Positions 8,540 to 18,051 of a stretch of 64,000 bases of DNA are shown in pieces. The notes beneath the pieces were generated by a model. The model did not search any database. It was not told where the DNA came from and saw only the letters and a list, made by a program, of their open reading frames with translations. The position numbers and the translations under genes were made by a program. The DNA is from Candidatus Limimonas egerieequi (GTDB lineage: Bacteria > Bacillota > Clostridia > Oscillospirales > Acutalibacteraceae): positions 21,982 to 85,981 of the forward strand of contig JAGHVH010000012.1 of assembly GCA_018064455.1 (NCBI GenBank), in the 5' to 3' direction. The stretch's first letter is position 1; every line of letters begins with the position of its first letter.

Positions 8540-10234
8540 TTATACAAATAAGTCTACTCGACTAAAGTGATCTACATCAACGAGTCCCTGTGTACTCATT
8601 TTGAGGGACGGGATAACTGGGAGTGAAACGAATGCCATATTCATAAATGGCTCAATGTTGTCGTTTACACCAATCTCGCGAACCTTGGCACGGAGTGCCT
8701 CGTTCTCCTCTGCAATCACATCAGCTGGCTTGTCTGTCATAAGGCCAGCGATTGGGAGTGGCATTGATGCCACAATCTCACCATTCAGTGCAATTGCGCT
8801 GCCTCCACCGATTTCACGGATGTAATTCGCAACACACTCCATATCGGCATCGTTTGTGCCGATAACGATAAGGTTGTGCGAATCGTGTGAAACGGTTGCA
8901 GCAATTGCACCGGCTCTCAGGCCGATACCGCGGATGTAGCCTACACCGCGATGGCCTGTGCCATGGTGACGTTCAATAACAGCGAGTTTCAAGATATCAG
9001 ACTCAACATCGATACCGTTGTTACCATTATCAAAATCAACTGGGAGCTGTGCCTCATTTGTGAGGAGCTGTCCAGGAACAACATCTATTACACGGCAAGT
9101 CTTAACACCAGTAGCGTCTACTTTCAAGAAGCCAGGTTCAACTTTGTCCATATGGAATGATGCACGAACGATACTATCAAGTTCTGCGCTAGCAACAGGT
9201 GCATCAAAAGGCTTAACAGCCTTATCCTCCACAACAAGTGCACCAGATGCAAAAACGTCCTTGATATCAACTGATGCTAAATCATTGAAGACTAAGATAT
9301 CTGCACGGAATCCAGGAGCGATAGCACCAACGCCGATAAGACCAAAATACTGTGCTGGCTGGATTGTTGCCATACGAATGGCAACCGCAGGTGAAACGCC
9401 CTTGCTTATTGCACGACGTACAACGTTGTCAATGTGACCCTCAGAGAGTAAGTCTGCTGGGTGTCTATCATCTGTGCAAAGTATTGCACGGTGATTCCAT
9501 GGCTCCTCAAAGAGTGCAAACAATCCATCCAAATTCTTGGCTGCTGTGCCCTCTCGAACCATAATATACTGACCCTTGCTGATGCGTTCTTTTGCTTCAG
9601 ACTCATCAGAGCACTCATGGTCTGAACCTATGCCATATGAGAGATACTTGTCAAGTTCCTTGCCACGGAGCATTGGAGCGTGACCATCAACGGCACGTCT
9701 CTTTGCCTTTGCTGATACCACCTTGGCTACAACCGATGGGTCCCCACCGATAAGGCCTGGGTAATTCATCATTTCAGCAAGTCCGTATACCCGCTCCTCG
9801 TCATAAAGTGGCTCCAAATCCTCTGCGCTAAGCACTGCACCAGCCTCATCAAAAGGTGTTGCAGGCACGCAAGATGGAAGCATTATATTGACATTGAGTG
9901 GGAGTCCCTCACTCATCTCAATCATGTATTTGATACCAGGTACGCCACATACGTTTGCTATCTCGTGTGGATCAGCAAAGATTGTTGTTGTACCATGTGG
10001 CAAGCTTACATTTGCAAGGCCCCATGGAGTAAGCATTGTGCTCTCGATGTGAATGTGTCCATCTACAAAACCAGGACAGAGCACCTTACCAGTGACATCT
10101 ATGACCTTGTCAGCCTCATCATCGCCATAATCGCCTACGCCGATAATTTTTGTGTCCTCAATTAAGACATTTGATTTTTCTAGTGTGTCTGTAAAGACAT
10201 TAAGGATTGTTCCGTTTTTGAGTAAAGTCTTCAT
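8540..10234 (-). CDS. ade: adenine deaminase
   Basis: Converts adenine to hypoxanthine in purine salvage. 564 residues of the AdeC-type amidohydrolase: metal histidines in GFVDGHIHIEST, then TTIFADPHEIANVCG, and CTDDRHPADL in the middle, with the C-terminal domain starting near IGLRAGAIAATVSHDSHN. Normal length. It shares an ATGA overlap with the membrane-protein gene upstream. Confidence 0.94.
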   Translation of the reverse strand: MKTLLKNGTILNVFTDTLEKSNVLIEDTKIIGVGDYGDDEADKVIDVTGKVLCPGFVDGHIHIESTMLTPWGLANVSLPHGTTTIFADPHEIANVCGVPGIKYMIEMSEGLPLNVNIMLPSCVPATPFDEAGAVLSAEDLEPLYDEERVYGLAEMMNYPGLIGGDPSVVAKVVSAKAKRRAVDGHAPMLRGKELDKYLSYGIGSDHECSDESEAKERISKGQYIMVREGTAAKNLDGLFALFEEPWNHRAILCTDDRHPADLLSEGHIDNVVRRAISKGVSPAVAIRMATIQPAQYFGLIGVGAIAPGFRADILVFNDLASVDIKDVFASGALVVEDKAVKPFDAPVASAELDSIVRASFHMDKVEPGFLKVDATGVKTCRVIDVVPGQLLTNEAQLPVDFDNGNNGIDVESDILKLAVIERHHGTGHRGVGYIRGIGLRAGAIAATVSHDSHNLIVIGTNDADMECVANYIREIGGGSAIALNGEIVASMPLPIAGLMTDKPADVIAEENEALRAKVREIGVNDNIEPFMNMAFVSLPVIPSLKMSTQGLVDVDHFSRVDLFV

Positions 10235-10695
10235 TTCTTCTTAATAAACCTCGCAATCACAGCAAATGGGAATGGTAAAAACGATATGCCGACAATCGAC
10301 GACAAGAATGCCGTAAAATACCACGGAGGAATTGCAATTGATCGGGACATAATAATATACATGCCTGTAAAGAATGTCGCAAAGACAAGTCCTAAAAGTT
10401 CAAGCGAAATCCTAACAGTTGCCGTAACAAAAGGGACACTGTCTGGCGACGGTCTATCCCAAAACTTTGGAATAAATGTTGTCGCGAATACAGTACCAAC
10501 AAGTATTGCTTCCATAACTATGATTATGAAAAATGAAGTTTTTTCACTGTATCCACCAGTTGTGCCATCATCAACGAAAAGTGCTGGCACCAATGCTGGA
10601 ATATTATCCCAATTGTAAAGCAAGTAAATAAGTCCACCTGCAAATTCAATTAAGGACAAAGCTATTATTACCCAATCAAAATAATTTCTGCGCAT
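10231..10695 (-). CDS. DUF1648-like integral membrane protein
   Basis: 154 residues with four probable transmembrane helices; the NWDNIPALVPALFVDDG segment resembles the DUF1648 pattern. Start ATG 10695 with AGGTG five bases upstream (a TTG three bases earlier is possible). It overlaps ade by four bases and is probably co-transcribed; a role in purine or base transport is only a guess from context. Confidence 0.7.
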   Translation of the reverse strand: MRRNYFDWVIIALSLIEFAGGLIYLLYNWDNIPALVPALFVDDGTTGGYSEKTSFFIIIVMEAILVGTVFATTFIPKFWDRPSPDSVPFVTATVRISLELLGLVFATFFTGMYIIMSRSIAIPPWYFTAFLSSIVGISFLPFPFAVIARFIKKK

Positions 10696-10703
10696 CAATT
10701 CAC

Positions 10704-12467
10704 CTATTCTCTGTTTGCAACCTCAGTTGTAATCTTCTCAATAAATGCATCAATAGACATAGTCTCTGTTTCACCAGTATCACGACTACGTACTGCAACA
10801 GTGTTTGCCTCTGACTCCTGTGGTCCAAGTACAAGCATATATGGAACACGGTCAACCTGCTGAGCTTCACGAATCTTGTAACCAACCTTTTCGTTACGCT
10901 CGTCAATCTCAACGCGGAAGCCAAGTGCCTTAATCTTTTCATAAACTGCCTCTGAGTAGTCGTTTGTCTTCTCGGATACAGGAATAACTTTAACCTGAGT
11001 TGGAGCAAGCCATACTGGGAACTTACCAGCGAAGTGCTCTGTAAGGATACCGATGAAACGCTCAATTGAACCGAAGCATACGCGGTGGATCATAATTGGA
11101 CGCTGTGGCTTGCCTTCTGAATCGATGTATTCAAGGTCGAAGTTAAGTGGCATTTGGAAGTCGAGCTGGATTGTACCGCACTGCCATGTTCTTCCAAGGC
11201 AGTCCTCCAAATGGAAGTCAATCTTTGGACCATAGAAAGCGCCATCGCCTTCGTTGATGATGTAAGGCATGTTGAGCTTTTCAAGTGCTCCGATAAGACC
11301 GTTTGTTGCTGCTTCCCAGTCCTCGTCAGAACCCATAGAGTCCTCTGGACGAGTTGAGAGCTCAACAAAATACTTGAATCCGAACTTAGAATAAACTTCG
11401 TTGATGAGGTGAACTACGTTCATGATTTCATCAGTGATCTGATTCTTGGTCATAAAGATATGAGCATCGTCCTGAGTGAAGCAGCGAACACGGAAGAGTC
11501 CGTGAAGTGCGCCGCGGAGCTCATGGCGGTGAACAAGACCAAGCTCGCCAACACGCATAGGGAGCTCCCTATATGAGTGTGGCTGGCTTGCATAAACCAT
11601 AACACCGCCTGGGCAGTTCATTGGCTTGATGCAGTAGTCCTCTTCATCAATAACTGTTGAGTACATATTGTCTTTGTAGTGATCCCAGTGACCACTTGTC
11701 TCCCAGAGTTTTCTGTTCATGATAAGTGGAGTTGAAACCTCTACGTAATTTTCACGGTAGTGAATCTCACGCCAGTAATCGATAAGAGCATTTTTGAGTG
11801 CCATTCCCTTTGGAAGGAAGAATGGGAAACCTGGGCCCTCATCGCGGAGCATAAAGAGCTGCATTTCCTTACCGATCTTACGGTGGTCACGACGCTCTGC
11901 CTCCTCAAGGAGCTTTAAGTAGTTATCAAGTTCCTCCCCCGTTGCGAATGCTGTACCGTTGATACGTGTGAGCATTTTATTGTTGCTGTCAGCCTTCCAA
12001 TAAGCACCAGAGATACCGGTGAGCTTGAAAGCCTTTAATGCTTTGGTATATGTGATATGAGGACCAACGCACATGTCAACATACTCGCCCTGCTGGAAGA
12101 ATGTAATTCTAGCATCCTCTGGCAAATCAGCGATATGTTCTACCTTGTACTTCTCGCCACGCTCCTGCATATGCTTGATAGCCTCTTCGCGTGGGAGTTC
12201 ATAGGTCTTGAAAGGAAGGTTCTCTTTGCAAATCTTCCTCATCTCGTCCTCGATTTTTGGGAGATCCTCATCAGTGAGTTTGATGTCACCAAGGTCTACA
12301 TCATAGTAGAATCCCTTTTCATTTGCTGGGCCGTATGCAAAGTCAGCCTCTGGATAAAGGCGTAAAATTGCTTGAGCCAAAATATGAGCTGCGCTGTGAC
12401 GGAGGATGTGAGTCTTTTCCTCCTCTGGGCATTCAGCTACATGTCCATCATTGTAGATAACTTTCAT
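10704..12467 (-). CDS. thrS: threonine--tRNA ligase lacking the TGS domain
   Basis: Class II synthetase, 587 residues. The editing domain (HILRHSAAHILAQA, then YGPANEKGFYYD), the catalytic core (CIKPMNCPGG zinc cysteine, FRVRCFTQDDAHIF motif 2) and the anticodon domain are all present. The ~60-residue N-terminal TGS domain of the E. coli or B. subtilis enzymes is missing: only about 16 residues precede the editing domain. ATG 12467 is chosen; AAAGG stands about 15 bases upstream, a weak spacing. No T-box fits in the 45 bases before it. Confidence 0.93.
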   Translation of the reverse strand: MKVIYNDGHVAECPEEEKTHILRHSAAHILAQAILRLYPEADFAYGPANEKGFYYDVDLGDIKLTDEDLPKIEDEMRKICKENLPFKTYELPREEAIKHMQERGEKYKVEHIADLPEDARITFFQQGEYVDMCVGPHITYTKALKAFKLTGISGAYWKADSNNKMLTRINGTAFATGEELDNYLKLLEEAERRDHRKIGKEMQLFMLRDEGPGFPFFLPKGMALKNALIDYWREIHYRENYVEVSTPLIMNRKLWETSGHWDHYKDNMYSTVIDEEDYCIKPMNCPGGVMVYASQPHSYRELPMRVGELGLVHRHELRGALHGLFRVRCFTQDDAHIFMTKNQITDEIMNVVHLINEVYSKFGFKYFVELSTRPEDSMGSDEDWEAATNGLIGALEKLNMPYIINEGDGAFYGPKIDFHLEDCLGRTWQCGTIQLDFQMPLNFDLEYIDSEGKPQRPIMIHRVCFGSIERFIGILTEHFAGKFPVWLAPTQVKVIPVSEKTNDYSEAVYEKIKALGFRVEIDERNEKVGYKIREAQQVDRVPYMLVLGPQESEANTVAVRSRDTGETETMSIDAFIEKITTEVANRE

Positions 12468-12512
12468 AGACTTGATACTACCTTTCTTTATAAACAAAGA
12501 AAGTATAAATCT

Positions 12513-14831
12513 TTAATAGTATAAAGTCAACTTCTTCTTACGTACAATAAGTACTATTAAAAGGCCCAGTGCTTCAATGGCTGTAATTACATAAAAACGC
12601 GCAGCATCAGCATTAACGTCGCCTGTGTCAGGCGCCGTGTAACCTGCTGCGGTCAAAACTTCAATTTTGACGTTCAAAATAGGATCCAATTGGACCAAAT
12701 GCACAGCCTTGTCGTCAGACATAGGCGCAAAGGAAAACGGATACAGTGTATCCGGCATAGCATAGCCCGGCGCGGTGCTAAGTTCCTTGATGTAGTAGTC
12801 ATAGCCGCAAGGCAAATCGCACGTCATCGTGCATGTGCCGTCGGCTGATGGACGAATCACCTCAAGCAACGAGTCCGCCGGCAAGTCGAGTATTGACGAC
12901 GCATTGTAAAGACCAAATGTCACATTAGAAAAGTCTTTACTGCCGTCGTCAAAGCGCTTCTCAAAAGTGAGGCTACACTTTTGACGCTCGTTAGAAAATC
13001 CAATAGACAAATCATCGGAAAATAGGCAAACCTCAACAGGTTCAGCCGGACCCAATACATAGCCCGATGGAGCGGAAAGTTCCTTTGCATAGTAAACACC
13101 CTCAAAGAGGTCACGAGTGAAAACTGGACCAGAAGATGATGTCACAAGAGTTTCAACCAATTCATCCTTCTCAAAGCGTCTTGTGCCATCGGATGTATAG
13201 ATGTCCTCACCGGCATAAATTCCAACCTTGGCACCTTCAAGGTACTGCTCCTCATACACTGGCTTAAAGCAACCACCTGACTCCTCAAATCCAGTCAAAA
13301 CTTCGCCCTTTTTGTACACTGAAAACTTTCTCATCAAATTCTCATCTGCACACTTCCAAGTGATTACTTGGCCGTCGTCCCAGATGTCAAATGTCAAGCT
13401 CTCATCAGAGAGTAAATATCCCGCAGGCGCGAGGTTTTCCATGACATAGTATGAGCCATAAAGGAGATCCTTAAACACTGCAACACCATCCGGGCCAGTG
13501 GTCTGGATATCAATTAGATTGTCATCCATATCATAGACAACAAATTGTGCCCCTGGCACGCCCTTTTCAGTCTCAGAGTCGATTTTCAAAACTTTCAAAT
13601 CACCCTTTTTAACGACATTCGAGAATGGCGCAACAGTCGTCTGACCACCAACAACCGTCACGGTCTTTGGAGCCTGAGCAACATACCTATCCTCCATCAC
13701 TTCCGTGATGGTGTAAGTACCAACTGGGATATTAGAAAGCAAAGCAACACCGGTGGAATCAGTAACAAGTTCCTTTTCAATTCCATTGCCAGAAACTTTG
13801 AATTTAATTCCGGCAACAATGCCATCAGACGACTTCTTCTCAACCTTGATTGCGCCGTTGAGCGCATAGACTTTGTAAGTATAGCTCACCGGTACATTTA
13901 CCTGTCCTGTAAGCATTGTCTGTCCTCTGTCTGGGTCGAGAATCATCAGTGTCTGAGATGTAGTGGCAACAGGCTTTTTGCTAAGGGTTAAATTAGCACC
14001 ATTTACATACTTTGACGCTGTAAGTGTCAGAGTGTTTCCTGACACACTACAGGAGACGCCGCTGTCACATGACACGTTATATGATGACAGCACTCCATTG
14101 GTATCCGTCAAAACTTTCATATATTTGCCACTTGCCGTGTCATATGCAAGCTCGATTTTAGATGATGCAAATGATGGCTCTTTAAAGTGGTTATAAATTT
14201 TGGAAACCAACGTGTTGTAAGCCGCAGCGCCACTAGCTCTGGTTGCCATAATGTTGTAAAAATAGTTTTCGGCCAGCGCCATTGTCTTAGTCACACCGCC
14301 ATCAGTAAAGGTGTAATTTACTGCCTGACGCGAATTGACTTTTGTAGATGTTCTAACACCAGTTTGATACTCCCAAATGAGGCACTGTGTTGCGGCGAAC
14401 GCATCATCGGCATTTCCACCCGACATCGGATAGCCATAGAGGGTTGCAAGCGTAATACCAAGTTGTTGCTCGCTTGACAGTCCCCTCCAAATGGCGTTGG
14501 TCGATGATGCAGGTGGAGCCGCATACCTCTTGGCAGCCGTCATACCATCAACCTGGAACTCAAGGCAGTACACCCACAGGGTGTTGCCGTCAGTTCCATG
14601 TCTTGGGCTGCCAAGGGAATAGTCATCGGATGTCACAAAGCCAGGATGCACTTCTGCATTGTGGCCTTTGTGAAACCAGTACACATACGGTGAGTAGTTA
14701 TCAATTGAGATGATAACTCCCTCACCGGACGCAACATTCGCATTATCCTTGGCAGAAACACAAATAACTGTCAAAGATAAAAGCGTTGCAAAAACAAGTA
14801 AAAACGCAAAAATGCGTTTTAGTTTTACCAT
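12513..14831 (-). CDS. surface adhesin with thioester domain and Cna-B repeats
   Basis: 772 residues. Signal peptide (MVKLKRIFAFLLVFATLLSL), then a thioester (TQXA) domain with Cys in VYCLEF (about C89) and Gln in ATQCLIWEY (about Q149), which in this family form an internal Cys-Gln thioester that attacks host surfaces. About five Cna-B/SpaA-type domains follow (ALNGAIKVEKKSSDG, GDLKVLKIDSETEKGVPGAQF, and later ones with EGVYYAKELSAPSGYV and YYIKELSTAPGYAMP). The C terminus has APDTGD, a hydrophobic helix and RKKK, an atypical sortase-like sorting signal. Start at ATG 14831 after GGAGG. Confidence 0.88.
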   Translation of the reverse strand: MVKLKRIFAFLLVFATLLSLTVICVSAKDNANVASGEGVIISIDNYSPYVYWFHKGHNAEVHPGFVTSDDYSLGSPRHGTDGNTLWVYCLEFQVDGMTAAKRYAAPPASSTNAIWRGLSSEQQLGITLATLYGYPMSGGNADDAFAATQCLIWEYQTGVRTSTKVNSRQAVNYTFTDGGVTKTMALAENYFYNIMATRASGAAAYNTLVSKIYNHFKEPSFASSKIELAYDTASGKYMKVLTDTNGVLSSYNVSCDSGVSCSVSGNTLTLTASKYVNGANLTLSKKPVATTSQTLMILDPDRGQTMLTGQVNVPVSYTYKVYALNGAIKVEKKSSDGIVAGIKFKVSGNGIEKELVTDSTGVALLSNIPVGTYTITEVMEDRYVAQAPKTVTVVGGQTTVAPFSNVVKKGDLKVLKIDSETEKGVPGAQFVVYDMDDNLIDIQTTGPDGVAVFKDLLYGSYYVMENLAPAGYLLSDESLTFDIWDDGQVITWKCADENLMRKFSVYKKGEVLTGFEESGGCFKPVYEEQYLEGAKVGIYAGEDIYTSDGTRRFEKDELVETLVTSSSGPVFTRDLFEGVYYAKELSAPSGYVLGPAEPVEVCLFSDDLSIGFSNERQKCSLTFEKRFDDGSKDFSNVTFGLYNASSILDLPADSLLEVIRPSADGTCTMTCDLPCGYDYYIKELSTAPGYAMPDTLYPFSFAPMSDDKAVHLVQLDPILNVKIEVLTAAGYTAPDTGDVNADAARFYVITAIEALGLLIVLIVRKKKLTLYY

Positions 14832-14858
14832 ATCTATTCCTCCAAAAATAAATAAAAA

Positions 14859-14938
14859 GGGTGGCCAAAACAAAAAAACGTGTGATTGGGTTTTTGGTGG
14901 GTGTTCAATCAGGAGTCTACAAGCGATAATGGCCACCC
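14859..14938 (-). promoter_or_regulatory. long stem-loop leader/attenuator before the adhesin gene
   Basis: The arms GGGTGGCCA and TGGCCACCC enclose about 62 bases, which themselves contain a GATTG/CAATC pair. On the reverse strand the closing arm is followed by TTTTTATTTATTTTT and then the adhesin ribosome site. It may simply terminate ssb, or act as an attenuator for the adhesin. Confidence 0.55.
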
Positions 14939-14948
14939 TTTTTTAGCC

Positions 14949-15242
14949 TCAAAACTCGACATTATGAGCAGTAATTCTGAAGCGGTGACGATTTACACCG
15001 TCCTTGTCCTTATAGACATCATCCTGGAAAGAGCCCTGTACTATTACCTTTTGGCCCTTCTTGACATAGCCGTCAACAAAGTCAGCAGTTCTGTCCCAAC
15101 AACTGACGTCAAAGAACTCTCCGTCACTGCCATCACGGTCATTATTGGCCAGTGTAAAGTTTGCTACCTTTACACCTTTCTCGCCGACCTCTTTTACCTC
15201 TGGATCTGCTGTCAGACGACCTGACAAAACTATAATTTTCAT
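14949..15242 (-). CDS. ssb: single-stranded DNA-binding protein (short)
   Basis: 97 residues comprising one OB-fold: IIVLSGRLTADPEV, FDVSCWDRTADFV, VIVQGSFQDD. It stops right after the fold and lacks the usual acidic C-terminal tip that recruits replication and repair partners. It may be a secondary SSB or replication-independent paralogue. Starts at ATG 15242 after GGAGG. Confidence 0.82.
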   Translation of the reverse strand: MKIIVLSGRLTADPEVKEVGEKGVKVANFTLANNDRDGSDGEFFDVSCWDRTADFVDGYVKKGQKVIVQGSFQDDVYKDKDGVNRHRFRITAHNVEF

Positions 15243-15277
15243 ACCTTACCTCCAATAGGAAATTTGGGCATCAAAAA

Positions 15278-15360
15278 AAGCGCCCTACTTATATATCCCA
15301 AAATGGGACAAAAGCGGACGCTTTTTCTACGAACGGTATGAAATTTACGACGAACGGTCA
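15278..15360. repeat. dispersed intergenic repeat, copy 1
   Basis: Contains CCTACTTATATATCCCAAAA followed by ACGAACGGT twice with a 22-base period. It closely resembles 42450-42524, and its 3' core recurs at 34610-34644 (inverted) and partly at 39261-39285. Confidence 0.7.
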
Positions 15361-15362
15361 GA

Positions 15363-16970
15363 TTATCGGTCCCATTTCTCACAAAGGGCAATAATTTGAT
15401 CCGCAAATTTAGCGAGGTCTTTGTTAGCTCCTCCCTCATTATGCTGGATAGTTTGAATGAGTCTCTGGCCTGCAAGATAGAGCCTACCATATGGGCTGTT
15501 CGCCTTGAATACAGGTGAACTTTGAGATTTCTTCTCAATCTTTTGATGATTGCCTTCGGAAATCATCTTGTTTGTAATCAAATCTACTACTGCATATGGA
15601 TATGGTGCATATGCATTGAGACCGAGTTCATCACGCAAACGCCTTGTATATGCCTCACAGACGTCATCGTCGCCGTGGCAGACGAAGACCTGTCCTGGCG
15701 CGAATTCAAAAGCGTTGATCCAGCGAAGGAGGCCGTTAATATCGGCGTGTCCAGACACGCCTGCAAGTTTGCAAATCTCTGATTTAATCTCAATCTCTTC
15801 ACCAAAGATTTTGACTGTTGTTGCACCATCGACAATTGCACGACCAAGTGTGCCTACTGCCTGGTAACCAACAAAGAGGATTGTGCTCTCTGGACGCCAG
15901 AGGTTGTGCTTTAAGTGGTGCTTGATTCGACCAGCTTCGCACATACCGGAAGCTGAGATAATAACCTTTGGTTCAAGGTCATAGTTTACAGCCTTGGATT
16001 CCTCAGATGTAACGGCAAGTTTAAGGTTTGAAACCTCAATAGGGTTGATGCCCTTTGAGAGCAATTCAAGTGCCTCTGGGTCCAAGTATTCCCTATCACA
16101 TGTGCTGTAAATATTGGTAGCCTCAATTGCAAGAGGGCTATCTACATATACTCTAAAGTCACCGTGACCAGTAACAAGTCCCTCCTCCTTTATCTGACGG
16201 ATAAAGTAGAGCATCTCCTGAGTACGGCCGACTGCGAATGATGGTATTACGAGATTGCCGCCTCTGTCGAACGTGCGCTGAATAACCTTGGCAAGCTCTG
16301 CTACATACTCAGGCTTGCTGCCGTGTGCACGGTCGCCATAAGTCGACTCCGTAATAACGTAGTCGGCCTGTGCAATATACTTTGGATTATTAATCAAAGG
16401 CTGGTCCGTATTACCAATATCACCAGAGAAAACTATTTTTTTAGAGATACCGTTTTCAGTCAAGAACATCTCGATTGATGATGAGCCAAGGAGGTGGCCC
16501 GCATCAACAAATCGAATCTGTACTCCATCACAGATATCTATCAGTTCATCATATGAATGTGACTCAAAGCACTCGAGTGCTGCGATTGCATCATCGATTG
16601 TATAAAGTGGCAAAACCTCATCCTTACCAGCACGCTTTGCTTTGACATTTTTCCACTCTGCTTCAAACTCTTGGATGTGAGCCGAGTCACGAAGCATAAT
16701 CTTACACAAGTTGTAAGTTGCCTGAGTGGAAAAGATAGTACCACTAAAACCCTGTGCTGCAAGAAGAGGCAATTTACCTGAGTGGTCGATATGGGCATGT
16801 GTCAAAAAGACATAGTCAATCTCAGATGCCCCTACAGGCAATTCGCCTGATTCATAGATATCTGCGCCCTGTTCCAGGCCATAATCCACAAGCATCTTTT
16901 TACCGCATGCTTCGATATAGTAACAGCTTCCTGTTACCTCGTGTGCTGCGCCACAAAAAGTAAGCTTCAA
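15363..16970 (-). CDS. metallo-beta-lactamase/beta-CASP ribonuclease-like protein
   Basis: 535 residues with the MBL zinc motif THAHIDHSG (about residues 56-64), VFSGDIG, a beta-CASP insertion (VDSPLAIEAT, SASGMCEAGRIKHHL) and an RMMBL-type end with VSGHADINGL. This is the CPSF/YSH1-like family of RNA-processing enzymes. The start is TTG at 16970, six bases after AGGAGG. Zinc ligands appear intact. Confidence 0.88.
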   Translation of the reverse strand: MKLTFCGAAHEVTGSCYYIEACGKKMLVDYGLEQGADIYESGELPVGASEIDYVFLTHAHIDHSGKLPLLAAQGFSGTIFSTQATYNLCKIMLRDSAHIQEFEAEWKNVKAKRAGKDEVLPLYTIDDAIAALECFESHSYDELIDICDGVQIRFVDAGHLLGSSSIEMFLTENGISKKIVFSGDIGNTDQPLINNPKYIAQADYVITESTYGDRAHGSKPEYVAELAKVIQRTFDRGGNLVIPSFAVGRTQEMLYFIRQIKEEGLVTGHGDFRVYVDSPLAIEATNIYSTCDREYLDPEALELLSKGINPIEVSNLKLAVTSEESKAVNYDLEPKVIISASGMCEAGRIKHHLKHNLWRPESTILFVGYQAVGTLGRAIVDGATTVKIFGEEIEIKSEICKLAGVSGHADINGLLRWINAFEFAPGQVFVCHGDDDVCEAYTRRLRDELGLNAYAPYPYAVVDLITNKMISEGNHQKIEKKSQSSPVFKANSPYGRLYLAGQRLIQTIQHNEGGANKDLAKFADQIIALCEKWDR

Positions 16971-16983
16971 GGTGAATCCTCCT

Positions 16984-18051
16984 TTATTTGATAGTTGCTG
17001 TAACCTTGTTGTCCGAACAAGAAATAGTTGAAGTATTTGCCTTAATCAATTTAAGAGCAATATCGTTATCACTTTCAAGTGGGTTAAACTCCTCACCGTT
17101 GTAGGAGACTTCCATAACAACTGTTGACATGCCGTCGTATTCAAAGACTACGTTCATCAGAGCATCTGTTGGCAACTGAGGTGCAATAATCGTTTTACAA
17201 AGTTCCTCAAACACACTGCGAACTCTGTAAGATAATGCGTAGTCAATTTGACTCTTGTGGCAGTACTCTTCAAGTGAAGAAGCAAGGCTCAAGAAGTCAA
17301 AATCACGGCTTGTTATTTCAAATTCCAAGACACGAAGTCGTTTGATAAATCGACGTGTCTTGTCACCCTTTGGATTGTTAAATATTTCCTCAGGTGTACC
17401 TTCCTCATAGATACCACCGTCATCCATATAAAAGACACGATTTGCAATCTCGCGAGCAAAACGCATTTCGTGAGTAACGATAAGCATCGTTACTCCAGTT
17501 TTGGATAGCGAGCGAATAACCGCCTCAACCTCGCCGACCATTGTAGGGTCGAGCGCAGAGGTTGGCTCGTCAAAAAGGATGACCTCTGGATCCATCGCAA
17601 GTGTGCGCGCAATGGCGATACGCTGCTTCTGTCCACCTGACAGTTCGTCAGGATAAGCTAGCGCTTTATCACGCAGCCCCACTGTTCCCAGAAGCGAAAG
17701 CGCCTTCTCGCGCGCCTCTGAAAACGAACGACCAAGGAGGTCCGTCTGTGGTACTATGATATTCTCAAGTACAGTGAGGTGGCCAAAGAGGTTAAAGCTT
17801 TGGAACACCATTCCCATCTTGCGACGAACATTATTAATATTACAGTCGCGAGATGTGATGCACTCACCATCAAAAATGATTTCACCAGACGTTGGTGGAT
17901 CAAGCATGTTGAGTGCACGAAGAAGTGTTGATTTACCGGTACCGGATGGACCGATAATGGCGATAACATCGCCATCGTTTATTACCGCGTTGACGTCCTT
18001 TAGTGGAGTGACGTCAGGGAATTCTTTGCGAACATGTTTAAGTTCTATCAT
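16984..18051 (-). CDS. amino-acid ABC transporter ATPase with extra C-terminal domain
   Basis: 355 residues. Residues 1-240 are a GlnQ-like ATPase: Walker A GPSGTGKST, signature LSGGQKQR, Walker B VILFDEPTSALD, switch His in VTHEM. The remaining ~110 residues are not usual in this family; RVRSVFEELCKTII and EVSYNGEEFNPLES look like the N- and G1-boxes of a degenerate RsbW/GHKL ATPase domain. Its start overlaps the permease stop (ATGA), so the two form one transporter. Confidence 0.88.
   Translation of the reverse strand: MIELKHVRKEFPDVTPLKDVNAVINDGDVIAIIGPSGTGKSTLLRALNMLDPPTSGEIIFDGECITSRDCNINNVRRKMGMVFQSFNLFGHLTVLENIIVPQTDLLGRSFSEAREKALSLLGTVGLRDKALAYPDELSGGQKQRIAIARTLAMDPEVILFDEPTSALDPTMVGEVEAVIRSLSKTGVTMLIVTHEMRFAREIANRVFYMDDGGIYEEGTPEEIFNNPKGDKTRRFIKRLRVLEFEITSRDFDFLSLASSLEEYCHKSQIDYALSYRVRSVFEELCKTIIAPQLPTDALMNVVFEYDGMSTVVMEVSYNGEEFNPLESDNDIALKLIKANTSTISCSDNKVTATIK

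Noticed and set aside
12467..12512. T-box leader for thrS
   Set aside because: Only 45 bases separate the start from the adhesin stop, far too short for a T-box.
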